In this document: positions 26,863-36,637 of the stretch, in pieces
How positions within the stretch are numbered: the first letter of the stretch is position 1
How the letters are laid out: each line of letters begins with the position of its first letter
Origin: Leptospiraceae bacterium
GTDB lineage: Bacteria > Spirochaetota > Leptospiria > Leptospirales > Leptonemataceae
Direction: 5' to 3'
Length of the DNA: 42,910 nucleotides
Assembly: GCA_020441005.1 (NCBI GenBank)
Contig: JAGRNA010000072.1
Coordinates: 1 to 42,910 of the forward strand
Position numbers and translations under genes: made by a program
The notes under the pieces: generated by a model
Database searches by the model: none
Told to the model about the DNA's origin: nothing
The model's input: only the letters and a program-made list of their open reading frames with translations

Positions 26863-28119
26863 ATGAACACTGAACTCTCCGATCTGCAAAAAGAATACCA
26901 GGAATACCAGAATGCCGGTTTGCAACTGGATATGACGCGTGGCAAACCATCGGCAGCCCAGCTTGATTTGAGCAATGCCATGCTGGACCGTCCATTATCT
27001 GCCAGTTTGAGCCGTTATACTCCGGATATTCGTAATTACGGCGGGCTGGAAGGCCTGCCCGGCCTGCGCGAATTATTCGCCCAAATGATGCAGGTGGATC
27101 CGGATGATGTTCTGGTCGGCGGCAATTCCAGCCTGAGTCTGATGCATGACACCATTTTGCGGGCTCTGCTTTTGGGGGTACCGGGGGGCGGACCCTGGAG
27201 CCAGAATGCCCGGACCCGATTCTTGTGTCCCAGTCCGGGATACGATCGCCATTTCGCCATTTGTGAGACCTTTGGTATCGAGATGCTGCCGATTGCGATG
27301 ACACCCACCGGTCCCGATATGGACGCTGTGGAGAGTATGGTAGCGACCGATGAAAGCATTAAAGGCATCTGGATTGTGCCTAAGTACAGTAATCCAGGCG
27401 GTATCACTTGCTCTGCCGAGACGGTTGATCGTTTAGGCCGCATGCAAACGAAAGCCGCAGATTTCCGGATTTTTTGGGACAATGCTTATGGCGAACATCA
27501 TTTGTTTGCCGGTGTGGAAAACCAGGACCAGCTAACCAGTTTGAAAGACGCCTGCCAAAAGCATAAGCACCCCGATCGATATTATATTTTTGCATCAACT
27601 TCAAAGGTCAGTTTTGCCGGGGCCGGTATCGCAGCCATGGCCAGCAGCCCGGCCAATGTCGCAGCCTTGAAAAAAATGATTGGTATTCAAACGATTGGAC
27701 CGGATAAAATCAATCAGGCTCGTCATCTGGAGTTTTTTGGCGATTACAGCGGATTACAAGAACACATGAGCAAACATGCTGCCTTGATTCGGCCAAAATT
27801 CGAAATGGTCGATCGTGTGCTGGGCCAACGCTTGCAGGATGTAGCGGGAGTCCGTTGGAGTAAACCGCGCGGTGGTTATTTCATTAGTCTGGATGTGTGG
27901 CCCAATACGGCCCGCCGGGTTGTTGAATTATGCCAGGCATGCGGGGTGAAAATGACGGCTGCCGGGGCCACCTGGCCCTATGGCAAAGATCCCCAGGATT
28001 CCAATATACGTATCGCGCCCACCTTGCCGGCCATTGAGGACATTCAAATGGCTATGCAGGTCCTTGCTTGCAGCATTTTGATGGCCGGTGCACAAGCGGA
28101 TCAGACAGGAACGGTTTGA
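26863..28119 (+). CDS. PLP-dependent aminotransferase, type Ic aspartate aminotransferase-like (AspT/MocR-like fold I)
   Basis: The 418-residue protein is a fold-type I aminotransferase of the Aminotran_MocR/type Ic group represented by Corynebacterium AspT. Landmarks: LDMTRGKPS near the N-terminus, VGGNSSLSLMHD, a YSNPGG loop with N177, D206 and Y209 in FWDNAYGEHH, the PLP lysine K248 in ASTSKVSFAG, and RGGYFISLDVW in the C-terminal domain. The family transfers amino groups from aspartate, but the exact substrate is not readable. It has no helix-turn-helix domain, so it is not a MocR regulator. It is closely spaced after the acyltransferase, and the downstream gene starts 50 bases later. Confidence 0.88.
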   Translation: MNTELSDLQKEYQEYQNAGLQLDMTRGKPSAAQLDLSNAMLDRPLSASLSRYTPDIRNYGGLEGLPGLRELFAQMMQVDPDDVLVGGNSSLSLMHDTILRALLLGVPGGGPWSQNARTRFLCPSPGYDRHFAICETFGIEMLPIAMTPTGPDMDAVESMVATDESIKGIWIVPKYSNPGGITCSAETVDRLGRMQTKAADFRIFWDNAYGEHHLFAGVENQDQLTSLKDACQKHKHPDRYYIFASTSKVSFAGAGIAAMASSPANVAALKKMIGIQTIGPDKINQARHLEFFGDYSGLQEHMSKHAALIRPKFEMVDRVLGQRLQDVAGVRWSKPRGGYFISLDVWPNTARRVVELCQACGVKMTAAGATWPYGKDPQDSNIRIAPTLPAIEDIQMAMQVLACSILMAGAQADQTGTV

Positions 28120-28169
28120 TCGCCGGGACGGGTTATAGCCTGCCGGGGTGCCGGGGTCGGGCACGTTTT

Positions 28170-29393
28170 ATGCTGTACTCGCTTTACCTGGGCCGCCATG
28201 GCACAGTTGGTCTGCCCGAACGAGCTGATGCCGGTGGGGCTGGTTTGCTCCCGTTTGGCGCACCGTTGTTACAGGCCCCCGGAAGGCGGAATGATGTCGG
28301 TGCGCAACGGTCTCATATCGCATTGCGAGTGCTAGTTGCTATTCTGCTGAACTGGATCCTGCTGCCGTTACCGCCTGGAAACACCCTGGAACTAGCGGCT
28401 AGCAAGAGTGTTTTTGGGCAGGATCGTTTTATCGCCTTGCCCGCCCGCGCACCTGCCAAAGAGCAACCGGATGCAAGTCCAAAAACTAAAACACTGATAG
28501 TGGTTCTGGACGGCGTGCGCAGTGAAGAGATTTTCATTGGAGCGTGGCCCTGGGCTGCCAAACGCTCCCGACGTTTAAACGCCAGGTATCTATTGCCCTT
28601 TCTGTGGCAGAACCTGGCAAGGCGCCCCGGCAGTCTGGTGCTGGGCAATCGCTGGTTTTACAAACACCATCAGGGTTGTAGTATTGACAATCCCTCTGGT
28701 CGCTCTTTGCCGGCTTATAGCAACATGCTCGGTAGCGCTGTTCAAAGTAATGTTATCAAAAATGATTTCAGGGGCGTCATTGAGCATCCGGGGGTCCTGG
28801 ATACGGTACGCCGATCTTCACAGACTCGCAACCGTCCGGCGCCCTGGGCAGTCTTCGCTAGCTGGCAGCCAATTGCGAATGTGGTGAGTCAGAATCCGGA
28901 CAGCCGGGTGCACATCGATACTGGCTGGCAACGAGGCCTGGCAAAACCGCCCTGGCATCATGCTCGTTATGATCGTGACACCTGGCTGGCGGTGCGGAAA
29001 TGGATTCATAATACACCGGAATGGGAGTATCTATTTGTCGCCTTCAACGATACGGATGAATGGGGTCATTTTGGGGCTTATCAACGCTATTTGCGCGCCC
29101 TGCAGGACCAGGATCGTTACATAGGCGATATTGTCCGTTTGATAGAGCAAGAGACGGGCGCTGAACAACTAAATGTTTTGATCACAACTGATCATGGTCG
29201 CGGTCGCGGGCGGTATTGGCGGCAGCATGGAACCTGGCTAAGGGGTCCGCGTCATATCTGGCTGATGGCGCACCTGTCAGCCCATTCTGGTCTGGATGAC
29301 GCATTGCGGCAAAATATCAGCGAGCAATTGCGAAACAAATGCACACACAATACTATTGCACGGATCAGCGCGGCCTTGCTGTCCCGGGATTAA
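28170..29393 (+). CDS. membrane-anchored alkaline-phosphatase-superfamily protein
   Basis: The ATG at 28170 gives 407 residues, with a membrane segment at about 49-68. The first 48 residues have unusual composition, and a start at TTG 28323 or GTG 28329 just before the membrane helix is possible. The catalytic set of the AP superfamily is complete: D114 (VVLDGV), nucleophile S179 (RSLPAYS), D296 and H300 (NDTDEWGH), D341 and H342 (TTDHGR) and H353 (QHGTW). It probably acts outside the inner membrane as a phosphodiesterase, phosphatase or phosphoethanolamine-type transferase. Sulfatase-type activity is less likely because the CxPxR or SxPxR signature is absent. It is followed by an AsmA-like gene after 31 bases. 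Confidence 0.75.
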   Translation: MLYSLYLGRHGTVGLPERADAGGAGLLPFGAPLLQAPGRRNDVGAQRSHIALRVLVAILLNWILLPLPPGNTLELAASKSVFGQDRFIALPARAPAKEQPDASPKTKTLIVVLDGVRSEEIFIGAWPWAAKRSRRLNARYLLPFLWQNLARRPGSLVLGNRWFYKHHQGCSIDNPSGRSLPAYSNMLGSAVQSNVIKNDFRGVIEHPGVLDTVRRSSQTRNRPAPWAVFASWQPIANVVSQNPDSRVHIDTGWQRGLAKPPWHHARYDRDTWLAVRKWIHNTPEWEYLFVAFNDTDEWGHFGAYQRYLRALQDQDRYIGDIVRLIEQETGAEQLNVLITTDHGRGRGRYWRQHGTWLRGPRHIWLMAHLSAHSGLDDALRQNISEQLRNKCTHNTIARISAALLSRD

Positions 29394-29424
29394 TCAGATT
29401 GCAAAACAGGGAGGAATCGGCCGC

Positions 29425-31767
29425 ATGAGTCCGCAGGCATTGATAACAAATTTAAAGTTAATAAAAAAGGTTTTTTTTGTCCTGATTTTTGGCCTTGGTC
29501 TATGCGGTCTGGGACTCGTGCTGGCTTGGTACTCTCTGGATCAGGCCGTGCGTCGCGAACTGCCGATCGGCGCTTTGACAAAACAATTACAAAACAATCA
29601 GGGTTCTCTGTATATCAAGGTTCAAGGGGTTGAATTTAGTCTGACGCGCGGGATTGTTTTCAAGGGGATTAAAGCTTTTCGGCGCTCCCCACAGGCTGAG
29701 CAAAAGGACATCGCCGTCTTTCGGGCACGAGTTCTGGTATTGCAATACAATTGGCTGAATTGGTTACGATCCCGGCCCGCACTAACAAATGCGCATGTGC
29801 AACAGATGGAAGTATTGACCGAGCTGTCCAGTTGGAGCGACCTGCATGCTTTTTTGCTAGAATTGTCCTCCTTGCAACCCGCTCCATCGGCCGTCATCCC
29901 GGCGGTATTTCTGCCTTCGAGCGAAACTGTTTATTATTTCGATGATTTCAGCGCCAGTCTGCCTGAATCCGGGTTGTATAACAAAGGGGGTAATCGGAAA
30001 ACGCTGCGTTGCAATTGCTCTATTCGAAAAGAGGATCAGGGTTGGGCATTTACTCTGGAGATTCAGGACAGTAGCAGTCCTCTCGGTTCCGGCAGTGGCC
30101 GTCTGCTTGCCACTGGAAGCTGGCAAAATGCGGGCATCGGTTTGTTGCGTTTTCGGATGCAAGAACTCAGTCTGGAAACCTTTATGCTTTTGTTGAATCA
30201 ATTGCCGGGTGTAGAACAGGCAGCGCGCCCGGAGATCGGCAGCGGTCTTGGAATCAACAAAGGTCTCATTTCTGGTCTTGGGAGCATGGAACAATATGCG
30301 TCCAATGCAACCGGATTTCATGTCAAGGCGGAGTTGACGGGTCTCGATGCAAGACTGCTATTGGCGACAGAAAATATTCTGAGCATAAAAAGCAAATTGA
30401 CCAGCCTGGAATATACATCCGGCTGGCAGCCCGATATAGGCCCGACTTTCTATGAGCTAAAAATCTCCAATCCGCTATTGCACTTTGAAGGACGCTACCA
30501 AAGGCAGGTATTTGAATCCGATGAAAATGCGAAGGGAACCGGGACAGGTTCCTACGTAACGGAAATCAAATCCGAGCTGCGCCTGGGGCGCCAGGGCCCG
30601 GATAATCAGGCTGTCCTGAAGGGTTTTCAAAAACAGGGCAGTCTGCAATTACATCTCCAGACAAGTAGTGCTGCCGACGGCAAGGATGATACACAAAATG
30701 TAACGCTTAAGGCCGAAGGATTGAAAGTAGATTCCTTGCTCGATCAAAACAGGGATCTGGAACTGGTGATCGACAGCCTTGTGCTGCGTAGTGATAATGA
30801 TGATCAAAACAACTCAGCCAGCCTGCAGGGTCAAGGTCGCCTGGGCCAGGCTCCATGGAAACTGGACGCCACGGGCAACTTTTTGGCCCACAAATCACGC
30901 TATGATCAAATCTGGCGGCTGGAACAAGACTGGGATTTAAAACTGGTGTTACGCGGGCTCAATATCCAAAAGCTGGCGACTGCCAGTCAGGATCTGCATG
31001 CCCAAATCCTGTATTTGGGCAGCCGCGATGAGGCCCCACGGGCAGAAGATTATGGTGCATTGTGGGAAAAGCGCTTTAGCCAAAGCTTCTGGTTTCAATC
31101 CATCCTGCTACCGGCTGACATCAAGATTCAGCTGGCCCTCCGGGATATACAGTCTAGCGGCGGTTTGCCGCAACAATTGGACATGCAAGGAATTTTCAAG
31201 AATGCTAGTCTGGATTTGCGGTTGGCGGAAGATCCCTGCCCAGCCTATTGCAATCTGCATTTGGTTTATAAACTGAACCTGGGTCGAGCCATCCCGCGCC
31301 ATGATCTTGAATTGATCGCAAACAACGATCAAAATACGCTCGCCTTTCCCGATTTTACCGGTAGCCCCAGACCGCCCGCGAGCTGGAAGTTCCGTTTTCT
31401 GGCGGTCGGCGACGGCTGGTTGCCGGGTGATCTTGTTCACCGCAGTTTCAGTCGCTTGCAACTGGAGGCGAACGATGTCGAGATCATGGATAAACGCTAC
31501 ATTCAACTCATGCGTTATGGTACGAATCAGACCCACTCAGCGTTCCGTTTTAAAAGCCTGGATCTGAAATATGGCGGCGATGGTCCGCGGGTGGAATACT
31601 ATTTGAATGGCACCTATGGCGAAGCAGCCCGAATACAAAGCCAGGCCCGTTTGAAAATCGGCACAAGCGGGCAGTCCATGCTGTATTTTTATAATGAGAA
31701 CGGTAGCTCCAATCGTAGCCTGCCGATTCGCTTTGCGGCGAACAATTCCTGGAGTCCGGCGTTGTAA
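29425..31767 (+). CDS. AsmA-like inner-membrane protein with large periplasmic domain
   Basis: GGGAGGA nine bases before the ATG at 29425 supports this start, giving 780 residues. A single membrane segment lies at about 14-38. The rest is a long beta-rich extracytoplasmic domain starting LYIKVQGVEFSLTRGIVFKGIK, in the style of AsmA/YhdP-type lipid-transfer bridge proteins, where repeated strand segments carry the chain. Homology is only by pattern, so AsmA membership is provisional. Its place after the AP-superfamily protein and before a helicase suggests an envelope role for the first two and a chance or regulatory link to the helicase. No frameshift is visible. Confidence 0.6.
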   Translation: MSPQALITNLKLIKKVFFVLIFGLGLCGLGLVLAWYSLDQAVRRELPIGALTKQLQNNQGSLYIKVQGVEFSLTRGIVFKGIKAFRRSPQAEQKDIAVFRARVLVLQYNWLNWLRSRPALTNAHVQQMEVLTELSSWSDLHAFLLELSSLQPAPSAVIPAVFLPSSETVYYFDDFSASLPESGLYNKGGNRKTLRCNCSIRKEDQGWAFTLEIQDSSSPLGSGSGRLLATGSWQNAGIGLLRFRMQELSLETFMLLLNQLPGVEQAARPEIGSGLGINKGLISGLGSMEQYASNATGFHVKAELTGLDARLLLATENILSIKSKLTSLEYTSGWQPDIGPTFYELKISNPLLHFEGRYQRQVFESDENAKGTGTGSYVTEIKSELRLGRQGPDNQAVLKGFQKQGSLQLHLQTSSAADGKDDTQNVTLKAEGLKVDSLLDQNRDLELVIDSLVLRSDNDDQNNSASLQGQGRLGQAPWKLDATGNFLAHKSRYDQIWRLEQDWDLKLVLRGLNIQKLATASQDLHAQILYLGSRDEAPRAEDYGALWEKRFSQSFWFQSILLPADIKIQLALRDIQSSGGLPQQLDMQGIFKNASLDLRLAEDPCPAYCNLHLVYKLNLGRAIPRHDLELIANNDQNTLAFPDFTGSPRPPASWKFRFLAVGDGWLPGDLVHRSFSRLQLEANDVEIMDKRYIQLMRYGTNQTHSAFRFKSLDLKYGGDGPRVEYYLNGTYGEAARIQSQARLKIGTSGQSMLYFYNENGSSNRSLPIRFAANNSWSPAL

Positions 31768-31811
31768 AATACTTGCCACCGCCCTGCTCTGGTATTATGT
31801 CTCCCTTGAGC

Positions 31812-33854
31812 ATGGCCAACTTCAAAAATCTGAATCCGGAACAGGCCCGGGCTGCGCGACATATTGAAGGGCCGCAGTTAATTTTAGCCGGCGCAGGCAG
31901 CGGCAAAACGACCGTCATTACCACTCGCATCGCCTGGTTGCTGCATCGCGGCATTGCACCAACCGCTATTGTGGCTGTTACCTTTACCAATAAAAGCGCC
32001 CGTGAAATGAAGCAGCGCCTGTCGCGCATGCTGGGCAAAAAGGCGTTGCGGGGCATGGTGGTTTCGACCTTTCATTCCCTGGGGCATCGAATTCTAAAGC
32101 AGCATATTGAAACGCTGGGATACCGATTGCCTTTTTCCATTCTTTCACCAGAAGACCTGCATAATGTAATGGTTGATATCTATCGTGAGCTCAAGCTGGA
32201 TATTAGCCAGATTCGTGATGACGGTGTTCTTTTCAAGATTTCGCTTTGCAAGAATTCAGCCCTCAGCCCGCATGATTTTGCCAGCCAAAAAATGAACCTG
32301 GAATCCACTGATCTGTTTTGTGCCATATACGAGCGCTATCATCAATCTCTTAAAATCCTGAATGCAGTCGATTTTGATGATTTAATCCTGTTACCAGGCA
32401 AAATCTTTCGCCAGGACCCGGAAATTCTGGAACGCTACCGGCATCGCTGGCGTTTTTTCATGATCGATGAATACCAGGATACAAATCATAGCCAATATGA
32501 TTTTTTGAATCAAATGGTTTGCCCGCGCAATAATCTTTGCGTTGTGGGTGATGACGACCAGTCGATCTACACCTGGCGAGGCGCCGATATAAACATTATT
32601 TTGGGTTTCGAAAAAGACTATCCAAATGCCCAGGTCGTTCGACTGGAAACAAATTACAGATCGACAGCGACAATCCTCAAGGCCGCCAATCAGGTCATAG
32701 CGCACAATAGCCAGCGGATGGCCAAGACCTTGCGCTCGGTGAGCGGCATCGGTGACAAGATCAAGGCCATCGCAGCCGCAGATGAGGTGCGCGAAGCGGC
32801 TTTAATCGCGGAACAAATCCGTTCCTTGATAAACGGTCGTCGCCTGGAACCGGGCGACATCGCTATTCTGTTTCGCACCAATTTTCAATCGCGCGTATTT
32901 GAACAGGAGCTCCGGAATCGCAATATCCCGCATCATGTTGTTGGTGGCTATCGCTTCTTTGATCGCCGTGAGGTGCGCGATATGATTGCGTATCTGCGGG
33001 TGATTGCCAATCCGCACGACGAGTTGGCCCTGAGCCGCATTATTAACCGCCCGCGACGGGGCATCGGCCAGGGTAGTTTGCAAAAAATCATGGATTACCT
33101 CCTGGCCCAGGAAAGCGAATCCAGACCAGACCTGTTCAGCATCATGGAGCTGATTGTGCATGAGCCCGGATTGATTCCTGGTTTACGAAAGGAAAGCATT
33201 AGCGCGATCTATGAGTTTTCAGAGTTTATCAATGAGTACCGCAAACGATTTAGTCGCGCGAATCGCTTGTCTGTGGTTTTGGCTCAAATGATCTCGGATT
33301 TGAAATTTGACCTGGAATTTCAACGTGACGGCGACAACGAGAATACCGCCAAAGCGCGCATGCTCAATTTAGGAGAGTTGGTCAACATGCTTGCCTATCT
33401 GGAAGACAACTGGGAAGAAAACGAGCCTCCGGATCTATTTGATTTTTTAGCGCGTTTAAGCATGCAGGCCCAGGACAACGATGAAGAGCACCCCCGGGGT
33501 CGGGTGCAACTGTTGACATTGCATCTGTCCAAAGGACTGGAGTATCCGGTCGTCTTTTTAAGTGGAATCGAGGAAGGATTGTTCCCTGCCCCGCGTACCC
33601 TGGAAGAAAACGGTGACCTTGCCCTGGCGGAGGAACGGCGCCTGTTTTATGTCGGGATTACCCGGGCCAAGCAGCTTTTATACTTGAGCCGGGCGGCCAG
33701 TCGCCGCAAGTTCGGTGAGCACCAAATTGTAGAAGCCTCACGGTTTTGGGACGAACTGCCCCAGGATTGTCTGGAGTGGATAGCAGATGAAACTGTAGAG
33801 CAAAACAATAATACGCGTCAAAATGTATTGACGGATTTATTGGCTGCCATCTGA
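31812..33854 (+). CDS. rep: Rep/UvrD-family 3'-5' DNA helicase (closest to Rep)
   Basis: The ATG at 31812 (MANFKNLNPEQARAARHIEG) gives 680 residues. An ATG at 31797 adds only five. Superfamily 1A motifs are all present: AGAGSGKTT (26-34), IDEYQDTN, GDDDQSIYTWRGAD, LETNYRS, TLHLSKGLEYPVVFLSGIEEG and EERRLFYVGITRA. The C-terminal EASRFWDELPQDCLEW closely follows the E. coli Rep segment PSRFLLELPQDDLIW, which favours Rep over UvrD or PcrA. Rep clears protein barriers in front of replication forks and works with PriA restart. It begins 44 bases after the AsmA-like gene, and a small membrane-protein gene follows 7 bases later. Confidence 0.88.
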   Translation: MANFKNLNPEQARAARHIEGPQLILAGAGSGKTTVITTRIAWLLHRGIAPTAIVAVTFTNKSAREMKQRLSRMLGKKALRGMVVSTFHSLGHRILKQHIETLGYRLPFSILSPEDLHNVMVDIYRELKLDISQIRDDGVLFKISLCKNSALSPHDFASQKMNLESTDLFCAIYERYHQSLKILNAVDFDDLILLPGKIFRQDPEILERYRHRWRFFMIDEYQDTNHSQYDFLNQMVCPRNNLCVVGDDDQSIYTWRGADINIILGFEKDYPNAQVVRLETNYRSTATILKAANQVIAHNSQRMAKTLRSVSGIGDKIKAIAAADEVREAALIAEQIRSLINGRRLEPGDIAILFRTNFQSRVFEQELRNRNIPHHVVGGYRFFDRREVRDMIAYLRVIANPHDELALSRIINRPRRGIGQGSLQKIMDYLLAQESESRPDLFSIMELIVHEPGLIPGLRKESISAIYEFSEFINEYRKRFSRANRLSVVLAQMISDLKFDLEFQRDGDNENTAKARMLNLGELVNMLAYLEDNWEENEPPDLFDFLARLSMQAQDNDEEHPRGRVQLLTLHLSKGLEYPVVFLSGIEEGLFPAPRTLEENGDLALAEERRLFYVGITRAKQLLYLSRAASRRKFGEHQIVEASRFWDELPQDCLEWIADETVEQNNNTRQNVLTDLLAAI

Positions 33855-33861
33855 ATTCGAC

Positions 33862-34215
33862 ATGGTTATCAACTTCACTAATCTGATTTTATTGATATTA
33901 ATCACATCCTTGTGTTCCAGCGTTTTTACTCTTTTACTCGGATTTGTAACCTATCGCTTCTTTTTGAAAAAAAGTCTCGATGAAACCATTGATGAGGTTG
34001 GCGATCTGGTCAAAGAACGTATGCAGAGCGGTGTGATGGAATCGGCTACCGCTCTGTTGCCCGAGTTCCGGCGCGAGGTTAGTGAAGGCTTCAAGGAGGC
34101 CCTTGCCGAAAGTCTGAGCGGTGATGTTGTGCAAAGAACGGCTAATTTAATGGCCAAAAACTCGACCGATCTGGTTGAGCAGGGACTGAATCTGCTTTTG
34201 GGTCGTAAACCCTGA
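33862..34215 (+). CDS. small single-pass membrane protein, family unknown
   Basis: The 117-residue protein has an N-terminal hydrophobic stretch (about residues 8-33, LILLILITSLCSSVFTLLLGF) and an amphipathic helical C-terminal part rich in Glu, Leu and Ala. It begins seven bases after the rep stop, so it is likely co-transcribed. The coding frame is uninterrupted and ends five bases before the convergent gene. I do not recognise a domain. It may anchor or oligomerise at the membrane, but no function can be assigned. Confidence 0.6.
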   Translation: MVINFTNLILLILITSLCSSVFTLLLGFVTYRFFLKKSLDETIDEVGDLVKERMQSGVMESATALLPEFRREVSEGFKEALAESLSGDVVQRTANLMAKNSTDLVEQGLNLLLGRKP

Positions 34216-34220
34216 TTCAG

Positions 34221-35171
34221 TTATTCGTAGCTCCCGACTACCTCGATCATATCGCGATCCACTTTTTCACGGATGAATTTATACTGATGCGAATCCTTGC
34301 CGTAGGCTAGCAGGGCATACTCCAGCAAGTGAGTGTTTTTTAATTTCTTGAACATGATGCGGGCCTTGTTATTGCGCGAACGATCAGATTGTAGTTCCTC
34401 GCTGCGATAGCAGGCCGCCAATAAACGATGGACTTCGGGCTCTTGCTGGTGAGCCGGTCGTAGTTTTACATAGCGCTGCAAAACATCGATACAATGATTC
34501 AGGTTGCGATTTTGAAATTGCAGTTTTACATATTCCCGATAAACAGCTGATTTCAAGTCCAGATAGGTGTCGGACTTGAGGACGGCCGGATTTTTGACCT
34601 GGTCCAGCTCGCGAATGGCCTGTATTAAGTACGAGACCGATTCAATTCGTCCTTGGGCCAGGATCCGCCTTTCCAGCCTTTTCAGGTCTGCGGCCTGGTC
34701 GATTTTCTCCCAGTCATAGCGGGTATTCGCTTGATGATGATTTGTACGAGAGTTGGCCGCATCACTATTCGCCTGCAGCATACGCTGCCTGGCCTGATGA
34801 AAAAAGTGTTTGGCTTTGCCAGTGCGCTGCAAGCTTTTGCGAGTGCCGAGTTCGTCCAGGATTTCTAGCTCCGGAAACAGGGGTGAAATGTCCTCATCAA
34901 CCCATTGATCCTGAGAGTTTCGATTTTCTTCGCTGATCCCCGAGCTCTGACTTTGGTCGTTTGCGTTCGGGAAAGCCTCGTCGTATACCTGACTTTCATC
35001 GGAATCAGTCGGCTTGTTATCACCAAAGAAAAAATGTTCAGGCAAACGCTTTGGTTCTGTATTGCTTTCGGCAAAGATAGCACCTGCGGACAGGCAGGCG
35101 CAGGCCAGGCAAATCACGATCAGGGCCCGGTGGCCGTTTTTTTTCAGGATTCCTTGCACGTAGCTTGCCAT
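34221..35171 (-). CDS. exported helical-repeat protein, function unknown
   Basis: This 316-residue protein has a typical signal peptide (hydrophobic core about 16-30) and a likely AIFA/ES cleavage near residue 34. The next ~60 residues are acidic and Ser/Gln-rich and probably flexible. From about 85 the sequence is helical. Segments such as SVSYLIQAIRELDQV and NRNLNHCIDVLQRYVKLRP look like degenerate TPR or helical repeats, ending with LLEYALLAYGKDSHQYKFIR. Spirochaete periplasmic flagellar-coiling proteins have a similar overall layout, but I cannot confirm relationship. It converges on the small membrane gene and is divergent from lysA across 66 bases. Confidence 0.6.
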   Translation of the reverse strand: MASYVQGILKKNGHRALIVICLACACLSAGAIFAESNTEPKRLPEHFFFGDNKPTDSDESQVYDEAFPNANDQSQSSGISEENRNSQDQWVDEDISPLFPELEILDELGTRKSLQRTGKAKHFFHQARQRMLQANSDAANSRTNHHQANTRYDWEKIDQAADLKRLERRILAQGRIESVSYLIQAIRELDQVKNPAVLKSDTYLDLKSAVYREYVKLQFQNRNLNHCIDVLQRYVKLRPAHQQEPEVHRLLAACYRSEELQSDRSRNNKARIMFKKLKNTHLLEYALLAYGKDSHQYKFIREKVDRDMIEVVGSYE

Positions 35172-35190
35172 ATGGATTCTTTCGGTATTT

Positions 35191-35217
35191 TTGACCGTAA
35201 GGATTAGCCTGTATTAC
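35191..35217 (+). promoter_or_regulatory. weak promoter candidate for lysA
   Basis: TTGACC (35191-35196) and TATTAC (35212-35217) are separated by 15 bases, shorter than the usual 17, about 20 bases before the lysA start codon. The elements resemble a sigma-70 promoter, but the spacing makes this uncertain. Confidence 0.25.
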
Positions 35218-35237
35218 TGTTTCGAGCGATAAAACCA

Positions 35238-36497
35238 GTGCATTCGGGATTAGAGTATAAAGAACAAAACCTGCATTTTGGGGGCCAATCCCTGCAACAG
35301 ATCGCCGCATTGCAGGAAACTCCATTTTATATTTACAATAGTCAATCCATACTGTCCAATATTGAAGCCTGGCAGGCGGCGTCTGATCCTGATCGGCATC
35401 ATATTTGTTACGCAGTCAAGGCGAATTCGAATCTGGCAATTTTGCAGATTATGGCCCGCCAGGGTCTGGGTGCTGACATTGTCAGCGGCGGAGAATTATT
35501 GCGTTGCTTGCAAGCCGGTATTCCCGCCAATCGAATCGTTTATTCCGGTGTTGGCAAAACGGCTGCCGAAATTGCTTTGGCCCTGGAAGCCGGCATTCTG
35601 TTATTTAGCGTTGAATCGCGTCAAGAGCTGGAACAAATCAATGAGTGCGCAAGACGGGCCGGCGTACTGGCTGCGATCAGTATGCGGGTCAATCCGGATG
35701 TGGATGCGGCCACACATCCCTACATCAGTACGGGGCTCACCGAGAATAAATTCGGCATTCACCATGACCAGGCTTTGGCAGTTTTTCAAATGGCAAACCG
35801 CCTGGAACACGTACGTATCAGCGGAATCGGCTTTCATATCGGCTCCCAACTAACAAGCCTGGATGGCTTCGCGGCCGCGGCTCAAAAGGTTCGTGAACTG
35901 ATTCCCCAAATTGAATCCGAATGCCGACTCGAGCTAGAATGGATTGATTGTGGCGGTGGGCTTGGAATTCAGTATAATGCGGAAGAGCCGCCCGCTCCGG
36001 CTGATTACATGAAACTAATGGATCAAATCCTGGGTATTCCGGGCAAACAGTTGGCGTTTGAACCCGGTCGTCATCTGGTTGGTAACGCCGGTCTGCTTGT
36101 CAGCCGAGTACTGTATACCAAGGAAAATGGCGATCGACGCTTTATCATCTGCGATGCAGCCATGAATGATTTAATTCGGCCTGCCCTCTACCAGGGGTAT
36201 CATGCTGTTTATCCAGTAACAGAACACGGCGACCCGGCCAGTTGGAACAAGGCCGATCTGGTGGGTCCGGTTTGTGAAAGTGGTGATTTTATTGCCCGCC
36301 AACGTCCTTTGCCGAACTTGCAAGCGGGTGATCTGGTGGCGATTCACTCGACCGGAGCCTATGGTTTTGTGATGGCATCAAACTATAACAGTCGTATGCG
36401 GGCTGCCGAGCTCTTGATTACGCCCGAAGGCGATCTGCATCTGGCACGCCGGCGGGAAACCTATGCTGATCTGATTCGCGGCGAACAACTCTTGTGA
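35238..36497 (+). CDS. lysA: diaminopimelate decarboxylase
   Basis: LysA converts meso-diaminopimelate to L-lysine, the last step of the DAP pathway. The 419 residues start with a GTG and contain the PLP lysine K61 in CYAVKANSN. SGGELLRCLQAGIP, ENKFGIH, GIGFHIGSQ and DCGGGLGIQY follow in order, as in LysA. The active-site cysteine is in GPVCESGDFIA, and the YGFVMASNYNSRMRAAE block near the C-terminus is also typical. An alternative identity as another fold III decarboxylase, such as ornithine decarboxylase, is unlikely because the LysA-specific CESGD is present. lysS lies in the same window but in a different operon. A 348-base gap follows. Confidence 0.93.
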   Translation: MHSGLEYKEQNLHFGGQSLQQIAALQETPFYIYNSQSILSNIEAWQAASDPDRHHICYAVKANSNLAILQIMARQGLGADIVSGGELLRCLQAGIPANRIVYSGVGKTAAEIALALEAGILLFSVESRQELEQINECARRAGVLAAISMRVNPDVDAATHPYISTGLTENKFGIHHDQALAVFQMANRLEHVRISGIGFHIGSQLTSLDGFAAAAQKVRELIPQIESECRLELEWIDCGGGLGIQYNAEEPPAPADYMKLMDQILGIPGKQLAFEPGRHLVGNAGLLVSRVLYTKENGDRRFIICDAAMNDLIRPALYQGYHAVYPVTEHGDPASWNKADLVGPVCESGDFIARQRPLPNLQAGDLVAIHSTGAYGFVMASNYNSRMRAAELLITPEGDLHLARRRETYADLIRGEQLL

Positions 36498-36637
36498 GAG
36501 TTTACTGCATCCAGTGGCTCGGGGCCCCTGGCCTGCAACAGAAGGGCGGGCTCAAATTCACCTTGTAAAAGGCCTGGAGGCTGTCCCCAATACCAGGGAT
36601 GGTTTTGGGACGACTTCTTGCTGATTATTTGGCAATT

